A DNA stretch of 64,000 nt. It comes from Myxococcus virescens. GTDB taxonomy: Bacteria; Myxococcota; Myxococcia; Myxococcales; Myxococcaceae. Made by a program: the position numbers and the translations under genes. Position 1 is the first letter of the stretch, and each line of letters begins with the position of its first letter. Under the pieces are notes generated by a model that was not told the DNA's origin, searched no databases, and worked only from the letters and a program-made list of their open reading frames with translations. The DNA lies in assembly GCF_900101905.1 (NCBI RefSeq), contig NZ_FNAJ01000004.1, positions 186,001-250,000 on the forward strand, written 5' to 3'. Below are positions 34,044 through 43,650 of this stretch, one piece after another.

Positions 34044-34958
34044 GTGAATCCGACCTGCCCCACATGTCATACGCCCCACCCTGGCGCCGAGGCAGGCCCG
34101 CGACGCACCTGCGCCGCCTGCGGTGCGGACCTCACGCCCGGCGCGCAGACGCGAAGCACACCGCTGGAGCCGGACCTCACGGGTGAATCCCTGGCGGGCT
34201 TCCAGCTGAACGCCCGCCTGGACACCGACGCCACGGGCTGGCTGTACGCAGCGGAAGGCCATGTGGGTCCATGCGTGGTGAAGGTGATGTCTTCCTCGGT
34301 GACAGCGGATGCGGAGGCGCGAGCGCGCTTCCACCGGGAGGCGGAGACACTGCGGAGCCTCCGCCACCCGGGCATCGTCCGCGTCCTGGCGGTGGGCGAG
34401 GAGCGCGGCCACTGCTGGTACGCCCTGGAGCCCGTGATTGCGCCCGACCTGGAGACGAGACGGGACCGGGTGAACGCACTGCCCTTCCAAGAGGTGGAGC
34501 AACTGGCGCTGCGGCTGCTCGACGCGCTCGGCGCCGCGCACGAAACAGGGCTTGTCCACGGAGACGTGCGGCCCCAGAACATCCTGCTCGCGAAGGACGG
34601 CGCGATGCTGACGAACTTCGGCCTGTCGCTCGTGCCTCCCGGTGCCCATGGCTACCAGGCTCCCGAGCAACGACAGTGGGGCCGCGCCGTCCCGCAATCG
34701 GACCTGCATGCGCTGGGGCGCGTCCTGCACGAGGCGCTCACGGGAGGCATGCCGGAGACGCAGCCACTCCCCCAGGGCGTGCCCCGGCACCTGCGCCGGT
34801 TGCTGAAAAGCCTGCTCTCGGAAGCCATCCAGGACCGCCCCGACAGCGCCATCTCCGCGCGGCGACTGCTGACCCAGCGTGCGCCGCTGGGCCCTTTGGC
34901 CGTGGGCATCGCGGCGCTGCTGGCGATGCTGATGTTCCTGCTGCTGCGCGCGGCGTGA
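34044..34958 (+). CDS. zinc-ribbon protein kinase-like protein, probable pseudokinase
   Basis: 304 residues from a GTG (an upstream in-frame ATG at 33903 would overlap the RluA start). A zinc ribbon (Cys5, Cys8, Cys23, Cys26) precedes a Ser/Thr kinase fold (about 50-280) and a C-terminal membrane helix (PLGPLAVGIAALLAMLMFLLL). Kept: Lys80 (CVVKVM), a helix-C Glu, Asp174 in VHGDVRPQN, APE. Changed: the glycine loop is LDTDATGWLY, HRD is HGD, and DFG is NFG (Asn191), which removes the metal-binding Asp. I infer a pseudokinase, membrane-anchored with the kinase fold in the cytoplasm. Confidence 0.8.
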   Translation: MNPTCPTCHTPHPGAEAGPRRTCAACGADLTPGAQTRSTPLEPDLTGESLAGFQLNARLDTDATGWLYAAEGHVGPCVVKVMSSSVTADAEARARFHREAETLRSLRHPGIVRVLAVGEERGHCWYALEPVIAPDLETRRDRVNALPFQEVEQLALRLLDALGAAHETGLVHGDVRPQNILLAKDGAMLTNFGLSLVPPGAHGYQAPEQRQWGRAVPQSDLHALGRVLHEALTGGMPETQPLPQGVPRHLRRLLKSLLSEAIQDRPDSAISARRLLTQRAPLGPLAVGIAALLAMLMFLLLRAA

Positions 34959-34969
34959 GCGCCTCCCGC

Positions 34970-35308
34970 TCAAAGGCCCTGGAGCTGGACACCGGACATG
35001 CGGTGCTTGGGCTTGCGGCGGATGAAGCGGTTCGCATCGCCGCGCCGGTAGCAGGTGATGAGGCGCTCCTCGTCATTGAGCAGGACAATCCACCCACGCG
35101 CCTGCCGTGCCACATCCAGGTTCCGCCAGGCCCACGGCAGCTCCCGCTCCAGCACCGTGACGTGCGTCATGCCCGTCGCCCGGGTCCGGATGCCAAACTC
35201 CAGGATGAAGTCGAGCACATCGTCGCGAAGCTGCCGAAGCGAGCTGCGCTCGACGAAGTGACGCGTGGCGGAAAACCCAGGGGAAACGGGCGGACGGCAA
35301 ACGGGCAT
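34970..35308 (-). CDS. small hypothetical protein
   Basis: 112 residues. The start at 35308 is fixed by a strong AGGAGGT seven bases upstream; an ATG ten codons earlier has none. The sequence (SLRQLRDDVLDFILEFGIRT, ARGWIVLLNDEERLITCYRR, GDANRFIRRKPKHR) is a compact mixed alpha/beta fold with a basic Arg-rich C-terminus. I do not recognise the family. It converges on the pseudokinase gene (11 bp apart). Confidence 0.75.
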   Translation of the reverse strand: MPVCRPPVSPGFSATRHFVERSSLRQLRDDVLDFILEFGIRTRATGMTHVTVLERELPWAWRNLDVARQARGWIVLLNDEERLITCYRRGDANRFIRRKPKHRMSGVQLQGL

Positions 35309-35511
35309 GGCGTGGACCTCCTGTTGCCAGGAGGCCATTACACATGCCGTTCCAACGCTTCATTCCCAAGATTCCGCGCACTTGGTCGGCTCCGACACGG
35401 CGGACGAATGACATTCCGTCAATTCCCGTGCAGGCGTGTGACAGCAAGGCGCGGACGCCCCGACGCCGGCCCTCCCTGGCCGCTCCGGACACATGGTGTA
35501 GAAGGCCCGCC

Positions 35512-36561
35512 ATGCGTTCCGTGCCGAAGCCGCCCCCCGGTGAATTGCTCCAGGATGCCACTCGTGCCTACGTGCGCGGATATCGCACGGCGTCCCTCTG
35601 CGCCGGCATCACCCAGGGAGGCGTGCATCACGTCGAAGCGCTGCGGAGCAAAGGCGCGCCGCCCTCTGAAAGCGCCCTCTTCGCGCTGGGCGAGCTGACC
35701 CCGGTCTTCACGGGGGCCCTCCTCGCGTTGCTCGTGGACCAGGGCAAGGCACGGCTCGACATGCCCCTGTCCGAGGTGATTCCCCGGTCGCTGCTCGCGG
35801 ATGCCACGGCGGGCCGCATCACCCTGGAGCAACTGGCGACACACACCTCGGGAATGCCCCACCTGCCTCCCAACCTGGAGCAGAACGCCCAGACGATGGA
35901 GGACCCTTTCGGCCATTACGACGCGAGACACTTCGGAGAATTCCTCCAGACCTATCAGCCGGAATGGCCGCCGCCGCGCCGCTATGCGCCCTCCATCCTG
36001 GGCATGGGGGTGCTGGGCCACGCGCTCTCCCGGCGCGCGGGGGTCAACTACGGACACGCGTTGAGGGACCTGCTCTTCAAGCCCCTGGGCATGGCCGACA
36101 CCACGCTGCGCGTGTCCGAGGAACAGGAGCCGCGCCTGACGCCCGGCCACACGGCGCGAGGCAAACCCATCCCCCAATGGACCTTCCCCGCACTGCCGGG
36201 AGCTGGCGCCGCCTACTCCACCGCCCCCGACCTGCTCCGCTTCCTCGATGCGAACCTCGGACGGGGCGACGCGGGCGTCGTGCGTGCCCTGCAGCTGACC
36301 CATGTGCCGCGTGCGGAGGCGAACCCTGGGAAGATGGGGCTCGGATGGAGCGTGACGCAGGTGCGCGGTCAACCGGTGGTGTGGCGCGCCTCCGTCATCC
36401 GGGGCTACACCAGCTTCATGGGCTTCGCCGCTGGAGCGGACGCGGGCGTGGTGCTGCTGGCGAACCATGGCTGGTCCTTCTTCTCCGCGCTCCGTGGGCG
36501 CATCCCCCTGCAAGCCCCAGGGCTCGAGCTGCTGTCCCGCCTCCTCCCGACGGAGGCATAG
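35512..36561 (+). CDS. beta-lactamase-fold protein lacking the serine active site
   Basis: 349 residues with the class C/serine-hydrolase layout: ALFALGELTPVFTGALLA (55-72) and LEQLATHTSGMPHLP (105-119) match the family, as does the later fold (LFKPLGMADTTLRV, GAAYSTAPDLLRFLDANL). But the SxxK nucleophile motif reads E61-L-T-P64, YxN reads Y158-A-P160, and the HxG/KTG block reads VWRASVIRGY. All three catalytic motifs are gone. I infer a non-enzymatic or ligand-binding descendant. No signal peptide. The chosen ATG starts the conserved part; a longer frame exists upstream. Confidence 0.82.
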   Translation: MRSVPKPPPGELLQDATRAYVRGYRTASLCAGITQGGVHHVEALRSKGAPPSESALFALGELTPVFTGALLALLVDQGKARLDMPLSEVIPRSLLADATAGRITLEQLATHTSGMPHLPPNLEQNAQTMEDPFGHYDARHFGEFLQTYQPEWPPPRRYAPSILGMGVLGHALSRRAGVNYGHALRDLLFKPLGMADTTLRVSEEQEPRLTPGHTARGKPIPQWTFPALPGAGAAYSTAPDLLRFLDANLGRGDAGVVRALQLTHVPRAEANPGKMGLGWSVTQVRGQPVVWRASVIRGYTSFMGFAAGADAGVVLLANHGWSFFSALRGRIPLQAPGLELLSRLLPTEA

Positions 36562-36724
36562 GTTCGGCGCCCGCTGCCGGGGGAGTCCGCCCCACGCGAT
36601 TGTCTTTCCCTCGTCGGGCGCGGCGAAGCTGAACGCGGTGCTGGACTTCGTGGGCGCCCGGAGAATGAGCGCCCGCCCGCAGACAACGAAAGCCTGACGC
36701 CAGGAGAGGAGCCGTGGCGCGTGC

Positions 36725-37153
36725 TCAGGGCGAGCGGCGCAGGGGCAGCAAGGCCCGGAGACGTGCGTCCCGCAGGAACAGCCCCGCCCAGGCGAAAACG
36801 CCCACGAGGATGGGGGCGATGAACGGCTCGGACAGACGCACGTGCGTCGAGGTGGCGCCGCCGAGGTAGCCCGTAACGAGGATGGCGCCCAAGACGGCCG
36901 TCCGCGGCACCGCGTAGAGCACCATGCAGAGGAGCTCGGTGATTCCAATGGTCAGCAACACCGAGCCAGGGTAGCCAGACTTCTCGAATCCCTGGATGAC
37001 TTCGGGTGACTGACCCAGCTTTTTCGACGCGCTGAAGGCCAGCGTGGCGACGACGAGCGCGGTGAAGATGCGTCCCAGCCAGAGCATCCATCTCTTGGCG
37101 GCAGGGGCGGACTGCGTGGAGGCCGGGGAGGCGGCGGAGAAAGTGCTCGACAT
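36725..37153 (-). CDS. DoxX-family membrane protein
   Basis: 142 residues with four predicted membrane helices (MLWLGRIFTALVVATLAFSA, VLLTIGITELLCMVLYAVPR, AVLGAILVTGYLGGATSTHV, FIAPILVGVFAWAGLF). The GYPGSVLLTIGITELLC and GYLGGATSTHVR blocks are typical of the DoxX-like (PF13564) group. Function unknown in this branch; members are linked to redox and thiol metabolism elsewhere. Start 37153 begins the protein just before its first helix. Confidence 0.8.
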   Translation of the reverse strand: MSSTFSAASPASTQSAPAAKRWMLWLGRIFTALVVATLAFSASKKLGQSPEVIQGFEKSGYPGSVLLTIGITELLCMVLYAVPRTAVLGAILVTGYLGGATSTHVRLSEPFIAPILVGVFAWAGLFLRDARLRALLPLRRSP

Positions 37154-37322
37154 GAGAGAGACGCCCTGGGTGGAAGTGAGACCTGGAAGCCTCGCCGATC
37201 TAACGACCCCACACACTTCTCCACAAGGGACGAGGCGCAGCGAACACGCCCATTCGGGGAAGGATGTGCTGTTGACGGAGAGGTTGGCCGCGCGCTCCAA
37301 TGGCCATCATGGGGGTCGTTCC

Positions 37323-37961
37323 ATGACGTTGCTGAACGAATTACGCCAGCGCATTGACTCACGCTTTCCGCTCACCGCCTATGCGGACCCAGCGCCACGC
37401 GCATTCCAACCCGCCGCGCTGCTGGCGTTCGCCACCCGGGTGACGGATGCCTATGCGGCCGACGCCCGGCACCTTGATGAGGGATGCAGCGGCTCCTGGC
37501 GAGCCCTGCTGGCCCACGCCTTCGACGTCTACGAAGCCGTCCGGCCCTGCCTGTCCATCCGCTATTCGACGCGCACCGTCTACGCAGGCCCGGAGGACAT
37601 CGTCGCGGACCTGGAGCGGGGACAGCTCGAAATCAACACCGAGCACTGCGAACATCCCTTGTGGACGCCGGAGGAGAACTGCGTCTTCCGCATCGTCCAT
37701 GACGTGATTCCCCATGCCATGTACGCGCGGCCCTTCTCGCTGGAGGGAGAAGTGCTCGCCTTCCATGACCACGTCCGCCGGGCCCCCGCGGAGGCGAAGC
37801 TGGCGCTGTTCACGGAAATCTTCGGCTATGCTGCCATCCGCTACTCCACCGGCGTGTATCCCGAAACGCAGAAGTGCATTGTCTTCCCGGAGCTGCTCGC
37901 GGACTACGAAGCGGGCTTCCTCCCGCCCGCGGGCAATCCCTCCACACAGCCCGAGGCGTAG
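37323..37961 (+). CDS. conserved-looking hypothetical protein
   Basis: 212 residues, no signal peptide or membrane helix. I do not recognise a family. It has several His/Asp/Glu clusters (EENCVFRIVHDVIPHAMYAR, GEVLAFHDHVRR) that could bind metal, and a run INTEHCEHPLWTPEEN. The frame is open much further upstream, but the ATG at 37323 is the first that leaves room for the divergent DoxX promoter. Confidence 0.65.
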   Translation: MTLLNELRQRIDSRFPLTAYADPAPRAFQPAALLAFATRVTDAYAADARHLDEGCSGSWRALLAHAFDVYEAVRPCLSIRYSTRTVYAGPEDIVADLERGQLEINTEHCEHPLWTPEENCVFRIVHDVIPHAMYARPFSLEGEVLAFHDHVRRAPAEAKLALFTEIFGYAAIRYSTGVYPETQKCIVFPELLADYEAGFLPPAGNPSTQPEA

Positions 37962-38166
37962 GCCCTTCGAACGCCAGCGCCGGATCGTCTTCTTGCGCGC
38001 GGTCCGCGCCGCCTTGATGCGCTCGCGCAGCCCCGGCTCTACTCAACGCACTGCGCCGTGAGCCCTTGACGCAACACAGCAAGAGCATGCGACAACTGGC
38101 CTCGCCCGGTTTGCCGATAATGCAGGAGGCGCCTTGATTCTGGTCTGTGATTGGCCTACGCGTTGA

Positions 38167-39144
<978 letters not shown>

Positions 39145-39167
39145 ACGGCCGCGCGCGAAGGACCGCC

Positions 39168-40211
39168 ATGAAGCGCCGCGCCGTCATTCCCGTAGCCGCG
39201 CTGTGCGCCCTGCTGGGTGCGGGCGTGTTCTCATGGTGGAAGGCCCGGGCGACGCCCACGCCGCCCGGGCCCGCTGTCGCCGCTGTCTCAACGCCGATGC
39301 CCTCCGCGCCGCGCGTGGGTACACCGGCGCCGCACCGTGCCGTGCTCACCGCGTCGCCCACGTCCGCCACGCCCACCCTGCCCCCCATGCCGGGCTCGCT
39401 CCAGGACACGGAGGAGGATGGCTCGGCGCAGGTGGATGCATCGGGTCACCTGGTGGTGTCGGTGGACCTGCGGCGCCTGTTCGACTACTACCTCTCCGCG
39501 ATGGGCGAGGAAGGACTGCCCGTCATCCGGGAGCGCATCCTCGCCTCGCTGCGGGCCAAGAACCTGCCAGCCGCGGCGATGGAGGAAGCCGTGCGCGTGC
39601 TGGATGACTACCTCGCGTATCGCGACGCGGCGCGCACCTTCGCGGCGAACCAACGGGGCGCGGAGCTGGACCTGGGCGCGCGGCTGGAGTCCCTGCGTGA
39701 GCTGCGCCGCGAGCACCTGGGCCCCTGGGCGGAGGGACTCTTCGGTGACGAGGAGCGGGTGGACGCGGTGTCAGTGGAGCGGATGAAGCTCCAGCAGGAC
39801 ACCACGCTGTCGCCTGAGGAGCGCGAGCGCCGCATCGCCGCGCTGGATGAACAACTCCCCGCGGAATACCGCGCCAGCCGCGACGAGGCGCTGCGCCCCC
39901 TGCGGCAGCAGGCGGTGGAGCGCGAGCTGGTGGAATCCGGTGCGTCGGTCGAGGACCTGCGCCAGCACCGGCTGGCCACCGTGGGCGCGGAGGCCACCGA
40001 GCGGCTGGAGGCCATGGACCGCGAGGAGGCCGAGTGGAAGCGGCGACTGGCGGAGTTCCGTTCCCGCCGGGAGGCGCTGGGCCAGTCCGAGCCGAACCCC
40101 GCCGCGCGCCAGGCCGCCGTGCAGCGGCTGCTGTTCGACTCCTTCACCCCGGAGGAGCGCCTGCGGGTGGAAGCCCTGGACGCCATCGACGCGGCGGCCA
40201 GAGCCCCCTGA
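39168..40211 (+). CDS. lifO: lipase-specific foldase (lipase secretion chaperone)
   Basis: 347 residues. An N-terminal membrane anchor (AVIPVAALCALLGAGVFSWW) and a Pro/Ala/Thr-rich spacer precede a helical, Arg/Glu-rich body, the layout of Lif proteins. The diagnostic motif RRLFDYYLSAMGE is at 102-114. The protein would sit in the inner membrane facing the periplasm and fold the lipase before type II secretion. The 23 bp gap to the lipase gene shows one operon. Recognised from motif, context and composition; pairwise similarity to known foldases is probably low. Confidence 0.88.
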   Translation: MKRRAVIPVAALCALLGAGVFSWWKARATPTPPGPAVAAVSTPMPSAPRVGTPAPHRAVLTASPTSATPTLPPMPGSLQDTEEDGSAQVDASGHLVVSVDLRRLFDYYLSAMGEEGLPVIRERILASLRAKNLPAAAMEEAVRVLDDYLAYRDAARTFAANQRGAELDLGARLESLRELRREHLGPWAEGLFGDEERVDAVSVERMKLQQDTTLSPEERERRIAALDEQLPAEYRASRDEALRPLRQQAVERELVESGASVEDLRQHRLATVGAEATERLEAMDREEAEWKRRLAEFRSRREALGQSEPNPAARQAAVQRLLFDSFTPEERLRVEALDAIDAAARAP

Positions 40212-40229
40212 GCCTCACAGCGCCGGGGC

Positions 40230-40249
40230 GTGAGCAAGCGGGTGCTCAC
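40230..40249. terminator. hairpin between convergent genes
   Basis: gtgagca and tgctcac pair around agcggg between the foldase gene end and the GFA gene end, overlapping the last codons of the latter. A candidate bidirectional terminator; there is no T run. Confidence 0.4.
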
Positions 40250-40644
40250 TTCCCGGGGAAGGTGTCGTACTCCACGAGGCCCGGAGTGATGTCGTAGTAG
40301 TCCCCCTTGCTGCCCAGATAGATGTGCGCCTTCTCGCGGATGCCGGTGGGCGACTCCAACGTCCCGGCGCAAATCGACATCTTCGCGGAAGGCGCTTCAT
40401 CGAACAGCACACTGGAACCGCACTCGACGCAGAAGCCGCGCCGCACCGTGGGCGAGACGGTGTGCCATTTGAGGCCGTGCTCCTCCGTGAGCCGGAAGCC
40501 ATCCCGGTCCACGGCAGCGTAGGCCCCGACGTGCCCATGCCATTTGCGGCACTTCGAGCAATGACAGTACGTCACCGCCGTCAGCGGCGCGCTCACCTCA
40601 TACCGCACCGCTCCGCAAAAGCAGCCACCCGTGTTCTTGTTCAT
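40246..40644 (-). CDS. GFA-family (glutathione-dependent formaldehyde-activating-like) zinc protein
   Basis: 132 residues, typical GFA length. Zinc-binding Cys motifs are placed as in the family: GGCFCGAVRYEV near 7-18, YCHCSKCRKWHG (middle), and GFCVECGSSVLF. GFA/CENP-V proteins bind zinc and are suggested to act on glutathione adducts of small aldehydes, though many members are uncharacterised. It stands alone, convergent with the lipase-foldase operon. Confidence 0.9.
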   Translation of the reverse strand: MNKNTGGCFCGAVRYEVSAPLTAVTYCHCSKCRKWHGHVGAYAAVDRDGFRLTEEHGLKWHTVSPTVRRGFCVECGSSVLFDEAPSAKMSICAGTLESPTGIREKAHIYLGSKGDYYDITPGLVEYDTFPGK

Positions 40645-40697
40645 GCGCTCGTTCTACAACACACACCACGAGCGAGCACGCAATTCATGAGCAGGGT

Positions 40698-41285
40698 TCA
40701 ATCGTCATCATCATCGTCTTCATAGTCCCCGTCCAAGAAGCCAGCGGCCCGCTCCGGCGACGGCACGTTGAAGGTGCAGGTCAGCTCACTGCCATCCCTG
40801 TAACGATAGACGAAGCGGCCCGCGGCCAGGTCATCATTCACCGCGTCCAGGGTCACCGAGCCCGCCACCGGCACGCCCGTCGTTTCGGGAAAGCCCGTCG
40901 TCGAGTGTGTCGCCACGCTGGCGAGCCAGTCCACCACCAGCGAGTCCGCCGCCGGCACCAGCCGCTGCCCGTCCTCGTTGGACAACGCCACCGTCACCGG
41001 CCCGCCGCTGACGACCGCCCCATTCACGAGCCGGATGTCCACGCCGAACCTCGTCATGCCCGCGGTGCTCTTGGGGTCGTAGCTCAGGTCAATCCAGGTG
41101 CCGTGCTGCCCATTCCCGCCAGAGCCATTGCGGATCCACCGGGACATTTCACCATCGATGGGCCATTTCACACGGGTGCCCAGGAGCGTGCCTTGGCATT
41201 CCCCCGTGGCGTCGGTACCGCAAGCCGAGGTGAGCATGGCGATGGCAATGATTGGAATGACGACACGCATTGAAAGTAGACGCAT
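40698..41285 (-). CDS. hypothetical lipoprotein with acidic tail
   Basis: 195 residues from this ATG; in-frame starts at 41297 and 41270 are also possible. The signal ends in IIAIAMLTSACG (lipobox). The mature part is a single beta-rich domain (WIDLSYDPKSTAGMTRFGVD, GPVTVALSNEDGQRLVPAAD, GRFVYRYRDGSELTCTF) and ends DYEDDDDDD, an Asp run unusual for a mature lipoprotein. Family unknown. Confidence 0.75.
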   Translation of the reverse strand: MRLLSMRVVIPIIAIAMLTSACGTDATGECQGTLLGTRVKWPIDGEMSRWIRNGSGGNGQHGTWIDLSYDPKSTAGMTRFGVDIRLVNGAVVSGGPVTVALSNEDGQRLVPAADSLVVDWLASVATHSTTGFPETTGVPVAGSVTLDAVNDDLAAGRFVYRYRDGSELTCTFNVPSPERAAGFLDGDYEDDDDDD

Positions 41286-41337
41286 GGGCGTCATCATAGA
41301 TGCAACCGCCAGTCCTTCCGCAAAGTCCCCAGCCGAT

Positions 41338-41621
41338 GTCTTCCATCCTGGGCTACGCGTCGCGTCACGACGACCGCAAGGGATTGCCTTTCACGGTTGG
41401 TCCCCGCTCCCTGGCCGTTCGTCCTCACCAGCGTGCAAGGCATCCCTGTCGCCCAGTTGGAGACGCTGTCACAGGGAGAGGACCTGCTGGTCCAGGGCAC
41501 CGACGGAACGGCCGTGCGCACTTGGAGCAGCCACCACACCGGCGTGGAGCCCACGCTGGGCCTTGGGCCGGAAGGCGCGGGCGCTCGGCGCGCCGTGGGT
41601 GAGTCCGCGCGCGAATCCTGA
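41338..41621 (+). other. possible gene remnant, frame-disrupted
   Basis: The 340 bp between the lipoprotein gene and yaiI hold no complete gene that I can support. A frame from ATG 41338 (SSILGYASRHDDRKGLPFTV) and another ending at 41621 (PFVLTSVQGIPVAQLETLSQ, GEDLLVQGTDGTAVRTWSS) both have coding-like G/C-rich third positions, as if one gene had shifted frame near 41400. No family recognised. Confidence 0.25.
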
Positions 41622-41636
41622 GATAGTCGTGCCCGT

Positions 41637-42098
41637 ATGAAAATCTGGGTCGATGCCGATGCCTGCCCGGGCCCCGTCCGGGACATCATCCTGCGTGCTG
41701 GCCAGCGCGTGAAGGTTCACTCCGTCTTCGTGGCCAACCACGCGCTCTCCCTGCCCCGGCTGGCCTATGTCTCCAGCGTGCAGGTGGGCGCGGGGCTCGA
41801 CGTCGCGGACCAGCACATCGCCCAGCAGGCGCAGCCGGGGGACCTGGCCATCACCCAGGACATTCCGCTCGCCGCGCTGCTCGTACCCAAGGGCGTCGTG
41901 GTGCTGGACCCGCGCGGAGAGGTCTTCACCGAGGAGAACGTCGCCGAGCGGCTCTCCGTCCGGAACTTCATGCAGGAGCTTCGGGAGAGCGGCGTGACGA
42001 CTGGAGGCCCGGACGGCTACTCGGCACAGGACCGCCAGCAGTTCGCAGGCGCCCTGGACCGGGAGCTGACCCGGCTGGTGAAGGCGGAGCCCAAGTAG
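41637..42098 (+). CDS. YaiI/YqxD-family protein (UPF0178)
   Basis: 153 residues, the normal length. It opens with MKIWVDADACPGPVRDII, the hallmark of the UPF0178/YaiI family, and continues with DVADQHIAQQAQPGDLAITQDIPLA, which resembles the PIN-like acidic residues, then NFMQELRESGVTTGGP. Function unknown. It is followed by 34 in-frame codons after the stop that look protein-like, noted separately. Confidence 0.93.
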   Translation: MKIWVDADACPGPVRDIILRAGQRVKVHSVFVANHALSLPRLAYVSSVQVGAGLDVADQHIAQQAQPGDLAITQDIPLAALLVPKGVVVLDPRGEVFTEENVAERLSVRNFMQELRESGVTTGGPDGYSAQDRQQFAGALDRELTRLVKAEPK

Positions 42099-42171
42099 AA
42101 CCTGAGAGCGCCCTTCAGCCATCGCTGGGCCCTCAACGCCCACATCGAGAACGTATCCCCCGAGGAGCTGC

Positions 42172-42195
42172 GGCGCCGCTGCACGCAGCGGCGCC
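42172..42195. terminator. GC-rich inverted repeat between convergent genes
   Basis: ggcgccgctgc and gcagcggcgcc are perfect 11-bp arms separated by two bases; a hairpin with a 9-bp stem and 6-base loop is likely. It lies between yaiI and the converging AlkZ-like gene, a terminator position, although no T run follows. Confidence 0.5.
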
Positions 42196-42212
42196 AGGGC
42201 TGAGGCTCCGGC

Positions 42213-43481
42213 CTACTTCCCCAGCGACTTCACGAAGTCCGCGCGCTTCTGCACGGAGTCCTCGTTGTCCAGGCTGAAGCTGCGCGCGAGGCTGAAGTCC
42301 TCTCGAAGGAACGTGGCCGTGTCCTCGGCCAGGGCCTGCACGGCCTTGCGCCGCTTGGGCGCCAGCGGCTCGAAGGTGTGGAACACCACGTCGTCCGCCT
42401 TCGGGTCGAACTCCCACAGCCCCACCAGCCGCTCCGCATCCAGCACGGGGCGGACGAAGATGTGGGCGGCCGCTCCCAGGGTTCCGCCCTTGGCGGAGCC
42501 CCACGTCGGAACCTCGAGGCCATGGTGCTTGGGGTCCGTCACCCAGGCGGGCCCGCCATGCGACGAGACATACAGGTCATGCGCGGGCAGCAGGGACACG
42601 GACGTCGCCACGGGGACCTTCTCTCGCAAGGCAGCCAGGACGTCCTCGGGCACATAGGCCGCCTCCGAGTACCCTTCCACGGCCACTGGCACCAGCCCCG
42701 CCCGCGCCACGGCCGCCTTCGCGTCCCGCTGCGAGAAGGCCGACCACGCCGCGAAGTCCTCCACCGTCGCCGGACCGAACTGGCGGAAGAAGAGGGCCGC
42801 CAGCCGCGCGTTGCGCTCCTCCGCCGCGGCGGGCACCTTGGCCCCGGTGAAGGGGTTGCGAGCCGTCAGCCGCCACAGGTAGCGCTCCGTATCCAGCCGC
42901 CCGCCCTCCGTGCGGCGCTCCACCTTGCCCTCGAACTCCAGGTGGCGCAGCGCGGGCGGCAGCGTCGAGGACAGGCCCACCTTCTTGCCCACCTCGCCCA
43001 GGCTGCGCACCACGCCCGCGGGCATCGCCTTGCGCAGCGCGTCCGTGGACAGCGGCCCCTTGCGCAGCGCCACCAACGCGGCCTCGGCCACGTCCGCCAG
43101 CTCCTTCGCGTCCAGGCCCACCTTCTCGTGCTCGCGGTCGGCCCGCTTGCGGTACGCCTCCTCGGCCACGCGCATCACCAGGGGCACGTGGGCGCGAGGC
43201 ACCAGGTAGATGCAGCCACGCACCGCGGGAATCACCTGGAGCTGGGACGCCTCCGCCGCCGCGTCCAGGTCCGCCCGCCGCAGCCCCGGCACTCGGGCCC
43301 GCACCGCCAGGTACACGTCCACGCCGCCCAGCGTCCGCACCCAGCCTGTCGCGGCGACCACCTCTTCCAGGCTCCCCTTCAGCGGCTCCGCGAGCCCCTG
43401 CGTCCGCAGCCAGTGCGCACGGGCGCGGGCCAGGGTGATGCTCAGCGCGGAATCAGCGGATGCGGCGACCTTGCGAGCCAT
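42213..43481 (-). CDS. winged-helix DNA-binding protein (HTH_42 / AlkZ-like)
   Basis: 422 residues. The layout is that of the HTH_42 (YcaQ/AlkZ) family: LARARAHWLRTQGLAEPL at the start, LQVIPAVRGCIYLVPRAHVP, FFRQFGPATVEDFAAWS, VSLLPAHDLYVSSH, HIFVRPVLDAERLVGLWEFD and, at the end, a helical tail. Characterised members are DNA glycosylases that open interstrand crosslinks, with a key Gln/Gln or Gln/Asp motif; I see QLQ near residue 80 but cannot be sure it is the catalytic one. It is divergent from phosphoglycerate mutase. Confidence 0.85.
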   Translation of the reverse strand: MARKVAASADSALSITLARARAHWLRTQGLAEPLKGSLEEVVAATGWVRTLGGVDVYLAVRARVPGLRRADLDAAAEASQLQVIPAVRGCIYLVPRAHVPLVMRVAEEAYRKRADREHEKVGLDAKELADVAEAALVALRKGPLSTDALRKAMPAGVVRSLGEVGKKVGLSSTLPPALRHLEFEGKVERRTEGGRLDTERYLWRLTARNPFTGAKVPAAAEERNARLAALFFRQFGPATVEDFAAWSAFSQRDAKAAVARAGLVPVAVEGYSEAAYVPEDVLAALREKVPVATSVSLLPAHDLYVSSHGGPAWVTDPKHHGLEVPTWGSAKGGTLGAAAHIFVRPVLDAERLVGLWEFDPKADDVVFHTFEPLAPKRRKAVQALAEDTATFLREDFSLARSFSLDNEDSVQKRADFVKSLGK

Positions 43482-43650
43482 GGTGTCTCCTCCTCCGCTC
43501 CCTCTAGTGCGATGGGCCCCGGCTCCACCAGGGGCACCGCGTGAGAAAGCAGCCTGAACGGAGCGCGAGACTGTGGAGCCTGGAACGCCCGGCCCCGGGT
43601 GGACGCGTACACCCCTGGCCGCCCCAGGGCTTCGGGATTACCTGGAGGCC

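Noticed and set aside
36562..36724. Short frame ending in AIVFPSSGAAKLNAVLDFVG then a tail, between two convergent genes
   Set aside because: Looks mildly protein-like but has no start, no ribosome site and no family; possibly a remnant, not enough to call.
38152..38166. Possible sigma-54 promoter ahead of the lipase gene (TGGC then TTG at proper spacing)
   Set aside because: The strictly conserved GC of the -12 element is GA here, so I cannot support it; a match this weak is expected by chance.
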